From Xanthomonas vesicatoria ATCC 35937 (GTDB taxonomy: Bacteria > Pseudomonadota > Gammaproteobacteria > Xanthomonadales > Xanthomonadaceae), in the NCBI RefSeq assembly GCF_001908725.1, contig NZ_CP018725.1:1116001-1180000 (forward strand): DNA of 64,000 nucleotides, in the 5' to 3' direction. Positions 18,212-27,928 of this stretch are shown piece after piece. A program made the translations under genes and the position numbers. The notes beneath the pieces are model-generated. The model was not told where the DNA came from, searched no databases, and saw only the letters and a program-made list of their open reading frames with translations. Within the stretch, counting starts at the first letter, position 1, and each line of letters starts with the position of its first letter.

Positions 18212-20122
18212 TTACTCGCCGCGCGGCTTGGGCGGACCCTTGCGATGCGGCGCGCCGGCGCGATCCATCGGGCGCCCCGGGCCGTTCGGGCGACCGGACG
18301 GCTTGCCACCGCGTGGAAAGCGCGGCTTGGACGGCGACGCTGCGGCCTCGCCCTCTTCCAGCTTGCGCATGTTGAGCTGCTGGCCGGACACCCAGACCTT
18401 CTTCAGGTGCGTCAGCAGCTCGCGCGGCATGTCTGCCGGCAGATCCAGAATCGAGTAATCGTCCTGGATGTCGATCCGGCCGATGTAGCGGCTTTCCAGG
18501 CCTGCCTCGTTGGCGATGGCACCGACGATGTTGGCCGGCTTCACGCCGTGGGTGTGGCCCACTTCGATGCGGTAGCTCTCCATGCCGAACTCCGGCTCGC
18601 CGCGCGGCGCAGGCGGATCGCGACGCGGACGCTCGCCGCCGGCATCGTCGCCACGCGGCGGACGCGGTGCGCGCTCGCCGTCAGCGCGCGGGCCGCGTTC
18701 GAACTTGGGCTCGAAACGCGGGCGCTCGCCACGGTCGCCGCGGTCGGCACGCTCGTTGCGCTGCGGGGTGAACTCCTCACGCGCGCCACGTACCGGCGGG
18801 GTCAGCAGGAACGGGGCATCGCCCTGCAGCAACTTGGCCATTGCTGCGGCGATATCGATCGCCGGCACGTTGTTTTCTGCCTCGTAGCGTTGCAGCAGAT
18901 CGCGATACATATCGATCTGGCCGCCGGCCAGGGTTTCGGTGATACGGGTCATGAAGCGCGCCACGCGGGTGTCGTTGACCGCATCCACGCTCGGCAGCTG
19001 CATTTCTTCAATCGGCTGACGGGTCGCGCGCTCGATCGAGCGCAGCATGCCCTTCTCGCGCGGGGTGACGAACAGGATGGCGTCGCCATTGCGGCCGGCA
19101 CGGCCGGTACGGCCGATGCGGTGCACATAGCTTTCGGTGTCGTACGGAATGTCGTAATTGAGCACGTGGCTGACGCGCTCCACGTCCAGGCCGCGGGCGG
19201 CCACGTCGGTGGCGACCAGGATGTCCAGCTTGCCGTCCTTGAGCTGGGCGATGGTCTTCTCACGCGCCGCCTGCTGCATGTCGCCGTTGATGGCCGCCGC
19301 GGCCAGGCCACGGGCCTGCAGCTTCTGCGCCAGCTCTTCGGTCCCGGCCTTGGTGCGCGCGAAGATGATCATGCCGTCGAACGGCTCGACCTCGAGGATG
19401 CGGGTCAGCGCGTCCAGTTTGTGCAGCCCGCTCACCCACCAGTAGCGCTGGCGGATGTTGGCCGAGGTGGTGGTCTTGGCCGCGATGGTGACCTCGGCCG
19501 GGTCCTTCAGATAGGTCTGCGCGATGCGACGGATCGCCGGCGGCATGGTCGCCGAGAACAACGCCACCTGGCGCTTTTCCGGCAGCTTCTTGAGCACGGC
19601 TTCGACATCGTCGATGAAGCCCATGCGCAGCATTTCGTCGGCTTCGTCCAGCACCAGCGTCTTGAGCTGGGACAGATCCAGGGTGCCGCGGTCCAGGTGA
19701 TCGATCACCCGGCCCGGGGTGCCGACCACCACGTGCACGCCGCGCTTGAGCGCGCTTAGCTGCTGGGCGTAGGGCTGGCCGCCGTAAACCGGCAGCACAC
19801 GGAAGCCAGGGATGGCTTCGGCATATTTCTGGAAGGCCTCGGCGACCTGGATGGCCAGCTCGCGGGTCGGGGCCAGCACCAGTGCCTGCGGCTTGAGCTG
19901 ATTCAGATCGGCGTTGGACAGCACCGGCAGCGCGAACGCGGCGGTCTTGCCGGTGCCGGTCTGCGCCTGGCCGAGGACATCGCGCCCGGCAAGCAGCGCG
20001 GGAATGGTGGCAGCCTGGATCGGCGACGGCGACTCGTAGCCAACGTTGGCAACGGCTTTCATCACAGCGTCCGAGAGGCCGAGGTCTGCAAACAGCAGCG
20101 GCGCGGAAGATTCTTGGGTCAT
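18212..20122 (-). CDS. deaD: DEAD-box ATP-dependent RNA helicase (DeaD/CsdA type)
   Basis: 636 residues from ATG 20122, supported by GGAG seven bases upstream. Motifs in order: Q-motif region PSPIQAAT, Walker A AQTGTGKT, PTRELA, VLDEADEML, SAT, and HRIGRTGRAG. After residue 450 comes an Arg/Gly/Asp-rich disordered linker, then a DbpA-like RNA-binding domain (IEVGHTHGVKPANIVGAI), then a basic Gly/Pro/Arg tail ending KPRGE. This is the CsdA/DeaD plan: ribosome assembly and RNA unwinding, especially in the cold. The 358-base region upstream may hold a long leader, and a perfect short hairpin occurs at 20188-20204. Confidence 0.92.
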   Translation of the reverse strand: MTQESSAPLLFADLGLSDAVMKAVANVGYESPSPIQAATIPALLAGRDVLGQAQTGTGKTAAFALPVLSNADLNQLKPQALVLAPTRELAIQVAEAFQKYAEAIPGFRVLPVYGGQPYAQQLSALKRGVHVVVGTPGRVIDHLDRGTLDLSQLKTLVLDEADEMLRMGFIDDVEAVLKKLPEKRQVALFSATMPPAIRRIAQTYLKDPAEVTIAAKTTTSANIRQRYWWVSGLHKLDALTRILEVEPFDGMIIFARTKAGTEELAQKLQARGLAAAAINGDMQQAAREKTIAQLKDGKLDILVATDVAARGLDVERVSHVLNYDIPYDTESYVHRIGRTGRAGRNGDAILFVTPREKGMLRSIERATRQPIEEMQLPSVDAVNDTRVARFMTRITETLAGGQIDMYRDLLQRYEAENNVPAIDIAAAMAKLLQGDAPFLLTPPVRGAREEFTPQRNERADRGDRGERPRFEPKFERGPRADGERAPRPPRGDDAGGERPRRDPPAPRGEPEFGMESYRIEVGHTHGVKPANIVGAIANEAGLESRYIGRIDIQDDYSILDLPADMPRELLTHLKKVWVSGQQLNMRKLEEGEAAASPSKPRFPRGGKPSGRPNGPGRPMDRAGAPHRKGPPKPRGE

Positions 20123-20480
20123 GGGTAACTCCGGAGGCGCCGCACGGAGCCGGCAGGCGCAAAGCAGCATAGTGTGCGCCCTTACCCCCCTTCGTGTCGA
20201 AGGGTCGTGACGTTTTGTTCAGGTTGTGAGGATTCGCCCGCTCGTGCGAATCATCCTGACATGCCTTCCTGCCCGGCACCGGAGCAATGCCACTGGACAC
20301 AAACCTGCAAACCTGCGTCAGCGCCCTGCTCCAACAGCACCGGGGCATCGTGCTGAAGGTGGCCGCCTGCTGACGCCGCGAGCGGCATGACGGCGGAGGC
20401 GGCAGCGATCGCGTGCATGCGCATGTGGTGCGGGCATCGACTCCGGGCGGATAATCGATTTCTTTTTGACCGAGCGCAGC
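20123..20480. other. Divergent intergenic region between deaD and the S4-protein gene
   Basis: 358 bases with no convincing gene. The only distinct structure is a perfect hairpin at 20188-20204 (CCCTTCG-TGT-CGAAGGG), which would be in the leader of the helicase mRNA. Cold-shock helicase genes in other bacteria often have long regulated leaders; that this one is regulated is inference. Confidence 0.4.
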
Positions 20481-20723
20481 ATGCAACTCCTGGAATTCGA
20501 CCTGGACGGCGAGTACATCGAACTCAACCAGTTGCTCAAGCTGGCCGGCATCGCCGATAGCGGCGGCCAGGGCAAGGCCATCGTCGCCAGCGGTGCGGTC
20601 AGCGTCGATGGTGTGCAGGAGCTGCGCAAGACCGCCAAGATCCGCCCCGGTCAGCTCGTGCAACTGGATGAGGTGGAGATTCGCGTCATGGCCATGGACC
20701 CCGACGCCGAGCCTGGCGAATGA
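20481..20723 (+). CDS. S4-domain RNA-binding protein (YbcJ-like)
   Basis: 80 residues from ATG 20481 (MQLLEFDLDGEYIEL); an in-frame TTG five codons earlier is less likely. The LNQLLKLAGIADSGGQGKA and VSVDGVQELRK segments form a compact S4 fold, as in E. coli YbcJ, which is thought to bind RNA. The stop codon overlaps the start of the next gene (ATGA), so translation of the two is probably coupled. Confidence 0.88.
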   Translation: MQLLEFDLDGEYIELNQLLKLAGIADSGGQGKAIVASGAVSVDGVQELRKTAKIRPGQLVQLDEVEIRVMAMDPDAEPGE

Positions 20724-21040
20724 GCGTGATCGAGATCGGTCAGCGCAATATCGCGCCGTCGTCCGAAGATCCGAAGCACGACGTGTATGTCTTTTCGATC
20801 GAACTCGGCGCGGCGCGCCCGTTCTGGCTGGAGCAATCCATCCATGGCGGCCATGCCGAACGTGGCGGTTGCATCATGCTGGCGCTGCACGAGTTGGACG
20901 GCTGGCGGGGCGACTGGCGCCTGCATCTGACCCATGCCGGGTGTGCCTGGGCGATTCCCTTGCTGGAAGAAGCCATGCACCGCGACGATGCGCAGGCGGC
21001 GATCGATGCGATCCTTGCGCGGGTAAACGCGCCTAGTTGA
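20720..21040 (+). CDS. Conserved hypothetical protein, coupled to the S4-protein gene
   Basis: 106 residues, no signal peptide and no membrane helix. The sequence alternates short beta-like and helical stretches (DVYVFSIELGAARPFW, then an acidic C-terminal helix AAIDAILARV). I do not recognise a family. The ATGA overlap with the S4-domain gene argues that it is real and cotranscribed, and a role connected with RNA is possible but not shown. Confidence 0.65.
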   Translation: MSVIEIGQRNIAPSSEDPKHDVYVFSIELGAARPFWLEQSIHGGHAERGGCIMLALHELDGWRGDWRLHLTHAGCAWAIPLLEEAMHRDDAQAAIDAILARVNAPS

Positions 21041-21223
21041 TTGCAGCACACCTGATTGTGGCGGGCTGAGGCGCACGCTCGCACGCTGGCCGCACAGGCA
21101 ACCCCGAACCGTCGCACCCGCGTCTACTTGCGCGTGTATGCAAACCATCGCAAAGCACCCTTGGCGAGGATCGGAACAGCGCAGTGCTGCATAGACCATG
21201 GCCACTGCCATCGCGTCGACGCA

Positions 21224-22411
21224 TCACGCGGTGCGCTGCGTCAGATGGGATGCAATCGCCTGCTTGAACGGCGCGATGGCGTGCGCCGCACGCAGTGCGC
21301 CACGCCGCAGCACGCGCGCCGGTCTGCGATCGTCGGTATAGAGCGCGGCCAGCGCGTTGGTGGCTTCGTATAAGGGCCGTGTGGCCAAGCGATGCGCGCG
21401 TTCGTAGTCGCGCAGCAGATCGGCAGCGCCGATATCGCACCCGGTGGCGATCGCGTGATGCACGCGCTCGGCCAATCGCGCCTGGCTCTGCAGGCCAAAG
21501 TTGAACCCATGCGCGGTGACCGGATGCATGCCTACCGCCGCATCGCCGATCAATGCGGCGCGCTCGCATGCAAAGCGCTGTGCGTAGGTGGCAATCAGCG
21601 GGTAAGCATGCCGGCTCCCGTCCTGGTGCATCGTGCCCAGCCGATGCTCGAACGCGTCGGTCACCGCAGCGCTGAACTGGGCTTGGTCCAGCGCGAGCAG
21701 CGTGTCGATCTGCCGCGGCGGCAAGGTAAGCACAGCACCGGCGCGATTGTCGTGCAGCGGCAACAACGCCAGCGTCTTGCCATACCCGAACCACTCCCAC
21801 GCTGCATGCCGATGCGGTAGCGCGTGACGCACCCGGCACACCAGCATTGTCTTGCCGAAATCGCGCAACTGCGCACCGATGCCGAGCAGTCGGCGGGTAC
21901 TGGAAAAACGGCTGTCGGCGACTACCAGCAAGCGAGCCGACAGCCGCTCACCATCGGACAATTGCAGCTCCACCCGTCTGGCGCCTTGCTGCACCGCTTG
22001 CAACGTGCAGCCACCGCGAATCTGTAGCGACGCCTGCGTCTGCACGGCGCGCCAGGCGGCATGTCGGATCAGGTGATTGGGTACCAGCCAACCCAGGTCG
22101 CCCGCGCCGGAGGCAGAGGCAGCAAAGGTCAGCGCAAATGCGGAGTGCCCGTCCATCACCCGTGCAGCGCGCAACGGCGAGATGGCCTCGGCAGGAAACT
22201 GCTGCCAGATGCCGAGTTGCTCCAATAACCCACGCGAGGCGTGGGTCAGCGCGATTTCGCGCCCATCGAAGGCCGGCTTGGCCAGTTGCTCGCGTGGCTG
22301 TTGATCGATCAGCGCAATCGACACGCCACTGCCGGCTAGCCCACGCGCAAAACTCAGGCCAACCGGCCCGGCACCAATGATCGCGATATCCACCGATTGC
22401 ATGCTGCACAC
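21224..22411 (-). CDS. FAD-dependent ubiquinone-biosynthesis hydroxylase (UbiH/UbiF/UbiM family)
   Basis: 395 residues. The N-terminus has the dinucleotide-binding motif IAIIGAGPVGLSFARG, and the second FAD motif is ALIGDAAVGMHPVTAHGFNF. This is the VisC/UbiH/COQ6 group of class A flavin monooxygenases that hydroxylate the ubiquinone ring with NADPH and oxygen. The sequence HPVTAHGFN is reminiscent of UbiM, a family member able to act at more than one ring position, but the exact regiospecificity is inference. No other ubi gene lies next to it. Confidence 0.82.
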   Translation of the reverse strand: MCSMQSVDIAIIGAGPVGLSFARGLAGSGVSIALIDQQPREQLAKPAFDGREIALTHASRGLLEQLGIWQQFPAEAISPLRAARVMDGHSAFALTFAASASGAGDLGWLVPNHLIRHAAWRAVQTQASLQIRGGCTLQAVQQGARRVELQLSDGERLSARLLVVADSRFSSTRRLLGIGAQLRDFGKTMLVCRVRHALPHRHAAWEWFGYGKTLALLPLHDNRAGAVLTLPPRQIDTLLALDQAQFSAAVTDAFEHRLGTMHQDGSRHAYPLIATYAQRFACERAALIGDAAVGMHPVTAHGFNFGLQSQARLAERVHHAIATGCDIGAADLLRDYERAHRLATRPLYEATNALAALYTDDRRPARVLRRGALRAAHAIAPFKQAIASHLTQRTA

Positions 22412-22515
22412 CTGCTACCACCGATGCGCCAGTCTAGGGCCAACGCGCGGCGCGGCCCTTGATCAGGATCAAGCGCGGTGCACGGCAGCCGTGCACGCGC
22501 CAGAACCGCACTGCC

Positions 22516-22917
22516 TTACCAACCCAGCAGCGCCCGCACCAGCTTGACGATGCCCCAGAACGACACCACCCAGATCGCGCTGCGCAGGTACGGAATGCCG
22601 GCCGCGTAAACCGGCACATACGCCACTCGCGCCCATAGATACAGCTGCACGCCCAAGGCGGTTTCCGCATTGGTGCGACCGGCCACGCTTACTGCCAGCA
22701 CCGCTGCGGCAAAGATCGGAAAGGTTTCCAGGTAGTTGCGAAACGCGCGATCCAGCCGCGCGGCGACACCGGTCAACGGCTTGGCATCGCCGTCGCGCGC
22801 GCTGGCATTCCACTTGGTGCCGCGCTGGGCCGTCATGCTGGCCGATGCAGCAAGTAGTTGTACCAGGCCGAGCACCATGGCCCAGCCCAGCATCTGCAGT
22901 TCGATGGTCAGTTGCAT
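22516..22917 (-). CDS. MAPEG family membrane protein
   Basis: 133 residues from ATG 22917, preceded by GGAGAG. Four hydrophobic helices, with RAFRNYLETFPIFA in the position of the conserved R-x-x-N-x-x-E-x-x-P segment of MAPEG proteins. Eukaryotic members are glutathione- and eicosanoid-related enzymes; bacterial short forms mostly have no known activity. It lies 25 bases downstream of the DUF4019 gene on the same strand, so the two may form an operon. Confidence 0.85.
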   Translation of the reverse strand: MQLTIELQMLGWAMVLGLVQLLAASASMTAQRGTKWNASARDGDAKPLTGVAARLDRAFRNYLETFPIFAAAVLAVSVAGRTNAETALGVQLYLWARVAYVPVYAAGIPYLRSAIWVVSFWGIVKLVRALLGW

Positions 22918-22942
22918 GCGACTCTCCTCGCTGGCTGCCGCG

Positions 22943-23482
22943 TCACTTGGCGGCCGTGCGCAGGCTGTAACCCGCAACGCGCCAGGTCTTGTCTTCGTCC
23001 AGACGGAACGACACCAGCTCGCGTACCGGCTGCGGCGCGTTGGCAAACCGGGTCGGGAAGCTGACGTTGACGTACAACCCTTCCGGCACCTGCGCGCCAG
23101 GGCCGTACTTCACCCGCGTGACCGAGCCCTGGCCACGCCCGACCATCGCACCCAGACGTGCACGCTCGCCGGCGAGCTGGGCGACGAAGGCATCGCGCTT
23201 GACCGCTGTCTTGGCCACGCTGGACGCACCGTCCCACAGCGAGGCGGCCTTGTTGGCATCGACCATCTGCGCTACGCGCAGGGCGGCCTGGGTCATCTCG
23301 ACGTCCTGCTTGGCGACCTGCGCCTGCTGGGCCGCGCTCAGTGCTGGCGCGGGCTGACCGGCAGCCGCCCGTTGCGCCGAAGACGCCGGCTGGGCTGTGG
23401 CCGCGCGGGAAGGCTGCGGTTGTTGAGCGAACGCCAGCGCTGGAGCCAACACCAACGCAAGAAGCAAACGAGGACGGAGCAT
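22943..23482 (-). CDS. Exported DUF4019 domain protein
   Basis: 179 residues with a clear signal peptide (MLRPRLLLALVLAPALAFAQ, cleavage after about residue 19) and then an Ala/Gln/Pro-rich low-complexity linker to about residue 60. The rest matches the DUF4019 pattern: ASLWDGASSVAKTAVKRDAF, GLYVNVSFPTRFAN and a final WRVAGYSLR strand. Expected in the periplasm; function unknown. It precedes the MAPEG gene. Confidence 0.82.
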   Translation of the reverse strand: MLRPRLLLALVLAPALAFAQQPQPSRAATAQPASSAQRAAAGQPAPALSAAQQAQVAKQDVEMTQAALRVAQMVDANKAASLWDGASSVAKTAVKRDAFVAQLAGERARLGAMVGRGQGSVTRVKYGPGAQVPEGLYVNVSFPTRFANAPQPVRELVSFRLDEDKTWRVAGYSLRTAAK

Positions 23483-23757
23483 GGGACAGCACCTTGAACG
23501 GGTTGGAAAGAGATGGACCGCACAGATTGCAGCGGGTAGCGCAGTCTAGGGACGCCCCTGCGCAACACAAGCAGCACGATCCGGGTGGGAGCAGCCGACT
23601 ACATGATCGGGACGGCACTGTCGCGTTGGCGTGTAACCGGGCCGCTAGTGAGGCGCAGGCGACGCCCGAACCTGCGCGGCCTTGCGCGGACAATGCGGAC
23701 CGCGCCTTCACCGCTGCATCCACCCGTAACCAGGCACGATCGGACCGAGTCGAACCG

Positions 23758-24012
23758 CTAGAGCTCTCCGCCTGGAGCGGGCGGCACGGCAGCCACGCCG
23801 CGCGGACGCCACAGCCGCCAGCTCACCCAGAACGCGCGTGCGATGGCCGCAATCAATGCCGCCAGGCTTAGCCACATCGCCAGCGTGGCCGGCCATTGCT
23901 CATGCATTGCCTCGGCGACCACGCGCAGCAGCTCGGCCACACCGAAGCCCACCAGCACCAGCAACGCCGATGGCAGGTACGCCAGTAAAACGCCTTTGGT
24001 CTTGCCCCGCAT
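23758..24012 (-). CDS. Small membrane protein of unknown function
   Basis: 84 residues from ATG 24012, which has AGGGGG five bases upstream; an ATG at 24036 would add eight residues. Two hydrophobic helices (LLAYLPSALLVLVGFGV and LAMWLSLAALIAAIARAF) joined by a short acidic/His loop, followed by a basic Trp/Arg and Pro-rich tail. No family recognised. It begins 76 bases after the end of the ClpP-like lipoprotein gene on the same strand. Confidence 0.55.
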   Translation of the reverse strand: MRGKTKGVLLAYLPSALLVLVGFGVAELLRVVAEAMHEQWPATLAMWLSLAALIAAIARAFWVSWRLWRPRGVAAVPPAPGGEL

Positions 24013-24088
24013 GCTGCCCCCTGACCCGGTTGTCATGCGGCGACCATAGGCAGCGCTCAGTGCGATACGCGTGAAAGCTGCAGCGGCC

Positions 24089-25270
24089 TCAACCGTCGGC
24101 GGGCGCTGGCGCCGGCGAATCGGCCTGCGCAGCGTTCTGGGCTGGTTCGGCAACCGGCGCGGGCGGCTGCGTGGTGTTGGTGGGCGCTCCATTCTGCACA
24201 TCCAGCGCTGGCGTGGCCGGCAGGGCCGCCGCATCGGTTTCGGCCAGCGGACTTTCTTCCGGGCAGGCCGCATCCGGAAAGCCGAAGCGCTGCTTCAAGG
24301 CCAGGCCACAGGCGTTGACCGCATCCAGATCGGCGCCCTCGCCTTTGCACTTCTGGTCGAACGCCACCAGAAACGCGTCCTTGCGGCGCACGAATGCATC
24401 GCCGCACTTGCGCATCTGGCGAATGCGTTCCAGGTCGTCCTGCACGGCGTTGGTGCCGTCCAGGCCGTACTCGCGCAGCTCTTCCATGGTGAGCAGGCGC
24501 AGACTGCGGTTGGGCACGGTCATCATCAGATCGGCCACCGCCACTGCCACGCCGTTACGCTCCAGATAATCCTTGACGTTGCCGTAGACCTCGCGCAGTT
24601 CGCGATTGAGCTCTGCCCGCGACGTCGCCTTGGAACTGATCCGCATCATCCGGTGGATGCCCACCTTGCCGGCCACCAGGCGGTTGTCGCCGGCCGCCAG
24701 CACGAACACGCAGGCGCTGTGGCAGATCGAGCCTTCACGCACCCAGATGGTCCAGTTGGATTCGCCGATGGTGTCGCCGGCGCGGATCGCCGCCTCCACC
24801 TGTCCGCCACTGGAATCCAGGTCCAGGATGCGATGCGGCAACCTCCACTGCTCGGCCACCGTCGCCAGGCGCCATACCAGTGCGGCAAAGCCGGCATTGA
24901 TCTTGCCCGCGTAGCGCACCCGCAGCAGCCCGGTCTCGCGACACGGCGCCAATGCCGCCTCCACGCTGGCCCGGTCCAGCGCCGGCAGCAGCGTGCCGTC
25001 GCCGGCCTCCTTGCTGTAATCGGTGGCGCAACTGATCCAGGCCTGGCCAGCCTCAAGCGCTGCAGCTGGCCACCCGGCCTCCCCCGCCTGCGCGCGCGGA
25101 CGCGGCGGCGGGATCGGCTCAGGCGTATCCACCGAAACCATATGATCGCCATCGCCTGCCTGCGCAGCACCGGTCTGCTGTGCCCCGGCAGCATCGGCGG
25201 ATGTGCTGCCTGGGTCGCATGCAATCAGCAGCACTGCACAAGCAAGCGACAGACAAAGCGGTTTGAGCAT
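24089..25270 (-). CDS. Lipoprotein with ClpP/crotonase-like domain (COG3904-type)
   Basis: About 393 residues from ATG 25270; a GTG four codons earlier (25282) is possible. The N-terminus is a lipoprotein signal ending LLIAC. The central domain carries LDLDSSGGQVEAAIRAGD and SICHSACVFVLAAGD, the pattern of periplasmic ClpP-like proteins in which the Ser of SAC is the likely nucleophile. A pair of Cys residues (C..GDAF and KC) follows, and the C-terminus is a long Ala/Pro-rich tail. Probably an envelope-anchored serine peptidase or a relative without activity. Function unproven. Confidence 0.75.
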   Translation of the reverse strand: MLKPLCLSLACAVLLIACDPGSTSADAAGAQQTGAAQAGDGDHMVSVDTPEPIPPPRPRAQAGEAGWPAAALEAGQAWISCATDYSKEAGDGTLLPALDRASVEAALAPCRETGLLRVRYAGKINAGFAALVWRLATVAEQWRLPHRILDLDSSGGQVEAAIRAGDTIGESNWTIWVREGSICHSACVFVLAAGDNRLVAGKVGIHRMMRISSKATSRAELNRELREVYGNVKDYLERNGVAVAVADLMMTVPNRSLRLLTMEELREYGLDGTNAVQDDLERIRQMRKCGDAFVRRKDAFLVAFDQKCKGEGADLDAVNACGLALKQRFGFPDAACPEESPLAETDAAALPATPALDVQNGAPTNTTQPPAPVAEPAQNAAQADSPAPAPADG

Positions 25271-25360
25271 CGAAATGAGCACCGGACAGGGGCATGAGCG
25301 GGCGCTCAGTCTAGAGCGGACGCGGTCCAGGCCCCGAACGCTGCCTTAATCTGCGGCCTG

Positions 25361-26338
25361 TCATGCCAGTTGCAGATCTGGCTGATCCGCACGGCACCAG
25401 GCGTCGTGACGCTCCTGCACCTGTCGAGCTGCATCGGCCACACTGCGCTCCTCGCCGAACGAGGCGACGTATCTGCATGCTGCGAAGGCGCCACTGGCGT
25501 GCTCGTAGTCTGCAATCCACTGCAGGCGCTCCGGTAGCGCTGCGTGCTCCGCGCGCCATGCGGCATAGGGCGGCCGGATGCGTCGATGAATGCCGATACG
25601 CCACGGCTTGGGGCTCACCCGGGCCCGAAAGCATTGCTGCATACGGCACATCCGGGCATAGACCGGGTCAACGCCGAGCTGCGAGAAACAAGCGGCGACC
25701 TCTGCGTCATCCGGCTCAAAACAGCGATGCAACGCCAGCAGACGAAACCCGGCGGGCGTCCGGTATAGCCGCAGGTGCCACTGCGGGCGTGCGGCTGCGA
25801 AATCATCGATACGCCGCCGGGCCTGCTGTTCTGGTGTACCTGCGCGACGAAAACGATGACGACGCCAAGACCGCGCTAGGCGGTTCGATGCCCAAGTCAC
25901 CGCCGTCGCCAACATCACCCCGCCCAACAGATGGAATTGAACCGTGCCCAGCGACATCACGCTCACCAAGAGCAGCAAACTCCAACCAAACCCCAGGCCT
26001 CTACGCGGCAAATTTGCAAAATCCACATCCGCAAACAGCACGTTGGGAGTGTTCAGGCATAAGGCGCCATAGCTGTTGCGGGTGAGTACCAGGTCACCTT
26101 CCTTCGCAACAATCTCTTCGCGAATCGGCACGCCTTCTCCATAGGCCGCAAGTCGCTCCCTGCGAGGCAGCGGCTTGCCGCTCAGGATCTCTTCGAGCGC
26201 CTCACCGACCCGACCACGTGCATGCAGTTCAGCCGCAGCGTAGCTTTCATCAGACCATCCGAATCGGCGGACGGTGATGCTGCGTTTGCCTTCCCGATGC
26301 TGGATACGGGCCTCGGCCTAGTGTCTGGGAACAATCAT
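25361..26338 (-). pseudogene. Conserved membrane protein gene interrupted by an amber codon at position 7
   Basis: Reading from ATG 26338 the frame gives MIVPRH, then TAG at 26318-26320, then AEARIQHREGKRSITVRRFG and on without interruption to 25361. The sequence after the stop codon up to the GTG at 26131 is clearly protein-like, so the gene is longer than the open frame that starts at that GTG. In relatives, as far as I recall, the N-terminus reads ...RYWAEAR..QHR..., so TAG is one base from the expected Trp codon TGG. The remaining protein has two membrane helices near its middle and a basic C-terminal domain. It may be inactive, read through, or a sequencing error. Function unknown. Confidence 0.65.
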
Positions 26339-26464
26339 CCTTGCGTCCTGTCTCACGACTTGATCGGCAGATCCGGCAAAGAATATCCGGGCGGAAGACA
26401 TCTCTGCAGCAACCCTGTCCGAAAACGGCCAGCTGCGGCCGAAGCCAGGGCATAGACTGGCGCC

Positions 26465-27928
26465 ATGCAGACGTTGACGCCCGATCGAATCCAATGCGAC
26501 CGCGCCCGGCTGGCGCGCGATGCGCGCTTCGACGGGCTGTTTTTTACGGCGGTGCGCAGCACCGGCATTTACTGCCGGCCAGTATGTCCGGCGCCACCGC
26601 CCAAGCCGGGCAATGTCAGTTATTACCCGAGCGCGGCGGCCGCCAGTGCGGCCGGTTACCGGCCGTGCCTGCGCTGCCGGCCGGAACTGTCGCCACAGGC
26701 GCAGCAGCATCTGGGCGAGGAGAGCGTGCAGCGCGCGCTGGCGATGATTGCCGACGGCGTGCTGCAGGAGCAGCCGGTGCAGACGCTGGCCGATGCGGTG
26801 GGGGTGAGCGCACGGCAGCTGCAGCGGCAGTTCGTGCAGCAACTCGGCGCCACCCCGATCCAGGTGCATGGCACGCGCCGGCTGCTATTGGCCAAGCAGC
26901 TGCTCACCGAAACCGCCCTGCCGGTCACCGAGGTGGCTCTTGCTGCCGGCTTCAACAGCCTGCGGCGTTTCAACGCCGCCTTTTTGCAGGGCTGTGGCAT
27001 GCCGCCGTCGGCATTGCGCAAGCAGCGCGTCGAGGTCCCAGGCGGTCAACTGTGCCTGCGCCTGGGCTATCGCCCGCCGCTGGACTGGGCAGCGATGCTC
27101 GGGTTTTTGCAGCGCCGCGCGATTCCAGGGATCGAGCAGGTCGACGCCAGCGGCTACCGGCGCGTGATCGGCACGCCGGGAAACGCCAGCTTGATCGAGG
27201 TTGCCGCCGCGCCGCAGCGGGCGGAGTTGCTGCTGCGCATCGGTGCCACCGACCCGCGCCAGATTCCGCAGATCGTGCGCCGCGTGCGTCGGCTGTTCGA
27301 TCTGGACGCCGACCTGCAGGCCGTCCATGCCACGCTGGCATCCGAACCGCTCCTGGCAGAGGCGATCCAACGCCGGCCCGGCCTGCGCGTGCCGGGGGGA
27401 TGGGACGGCTTCGAAGTCGCCGTGCGCGCGGTGTTGGGCCAGCAGATCAGCGTGGCTGGTGCCGCAACGCTGGCAGCGCGGTTGGTCGACCGCCATGGCG
27501 GCCATCATGCCGACATGCCGCCCGGCCTGGACCGCAGTTTCCCCACGCCTGCACAGCTCGCCGACGCGCCGCTGGAACAACTCGGGCTGCCACGCGCACG
27601 CGCGTCCACGTTGCGCGCACTGGCCTTTGCATGCGCGCAAGGGCGGCTGCATTTCGGTGCCGGCCAGCGCTTGTCGGACTTTGTCGCCACCTGCACCGCG
27701 CTGCCCGGCATCGGGCCGTGGACGGCGCACTACATCGCCATGCGCGCGCTCTCGCATCCGGATGCATTTCCCGCCGGCGATCTGATCCTGCAACAGGTGC
27801 TCGGCGCGCCGGGACGTTTGAGCGAACGGGCCACCGAGGCGCGTTCGCAGGCATGGCGCCCATGGCGCGCGTATGCCGTGTTGCACCTGTGGCATCTCGC
27901 CGTCGATCGCAAGGACACCCGCCCATGA
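26465..27928 (+). CDS. Ada-AlkA fusion: methylation sensor and 3-methyladenine DNA glycosylase
   Basis: 487 residues. The N-terminal Ada zinc domain carries Cys37, Cys41, Cys68 and Cys71 (IYCRPVCPA and CLRC), where Cys37 should accept a methyl group from DNA phosphotriesters. An AraC-type helix-turn-helix follows (about 85-180), then an AlkA N-terminal domain and an HhH-GPD glycosylase domain with LPGIGPWTAHYIA and the catalytic Asp in FPAGDLILQQ. There is no O6-methylguanine domain. The protein should sense alkylation, activate transcription and excise alkylated bases. Its stop overlaps the start of the next gene, ogt (ATGA), completing the repair set. Confidence 0.93.
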   Translation: MQTLTPDRIQCDRARLARDARFDGLFFTAVRSTGIYCRPVCPAPPPKPGNVSYYPSAAAASAAGYRPCLRCRPELSPQAQQHLGEESVQRALAMIADGVLQEQPVQTLADAVGVSARQLQRQFVQQLGATPIQVHGTRRLLLAKQLLTETALPVTEVALAAGFNSLRRFNAAFLQGCGMPPSALRKQRVEVPGGQLCLRLGYRPPLDWAAMLGFLQRRAIPGIEQVDASGYRRVIGTPGNASLIEVAAAPQRAELLLRIGATDPRQIPQIVRRVRRLFDLDADLQAVHATLASEPLLAEAIQRRPGLRVPGGWDGFEVAVRAVLGQQISVAGAATLAARLVDRHGGHHADMPPGLDRSFPTPAQLADAPLEQLGLPRARASTLRALAFACAQGRLHFGAGQRLSDFVATCTALPGIGPWTAHYIAMRALSHPDAFPAGDLILQQVLGAPGRLSERATEARSQAWRPWRAYAVLHLWHLAVDRKDTRP

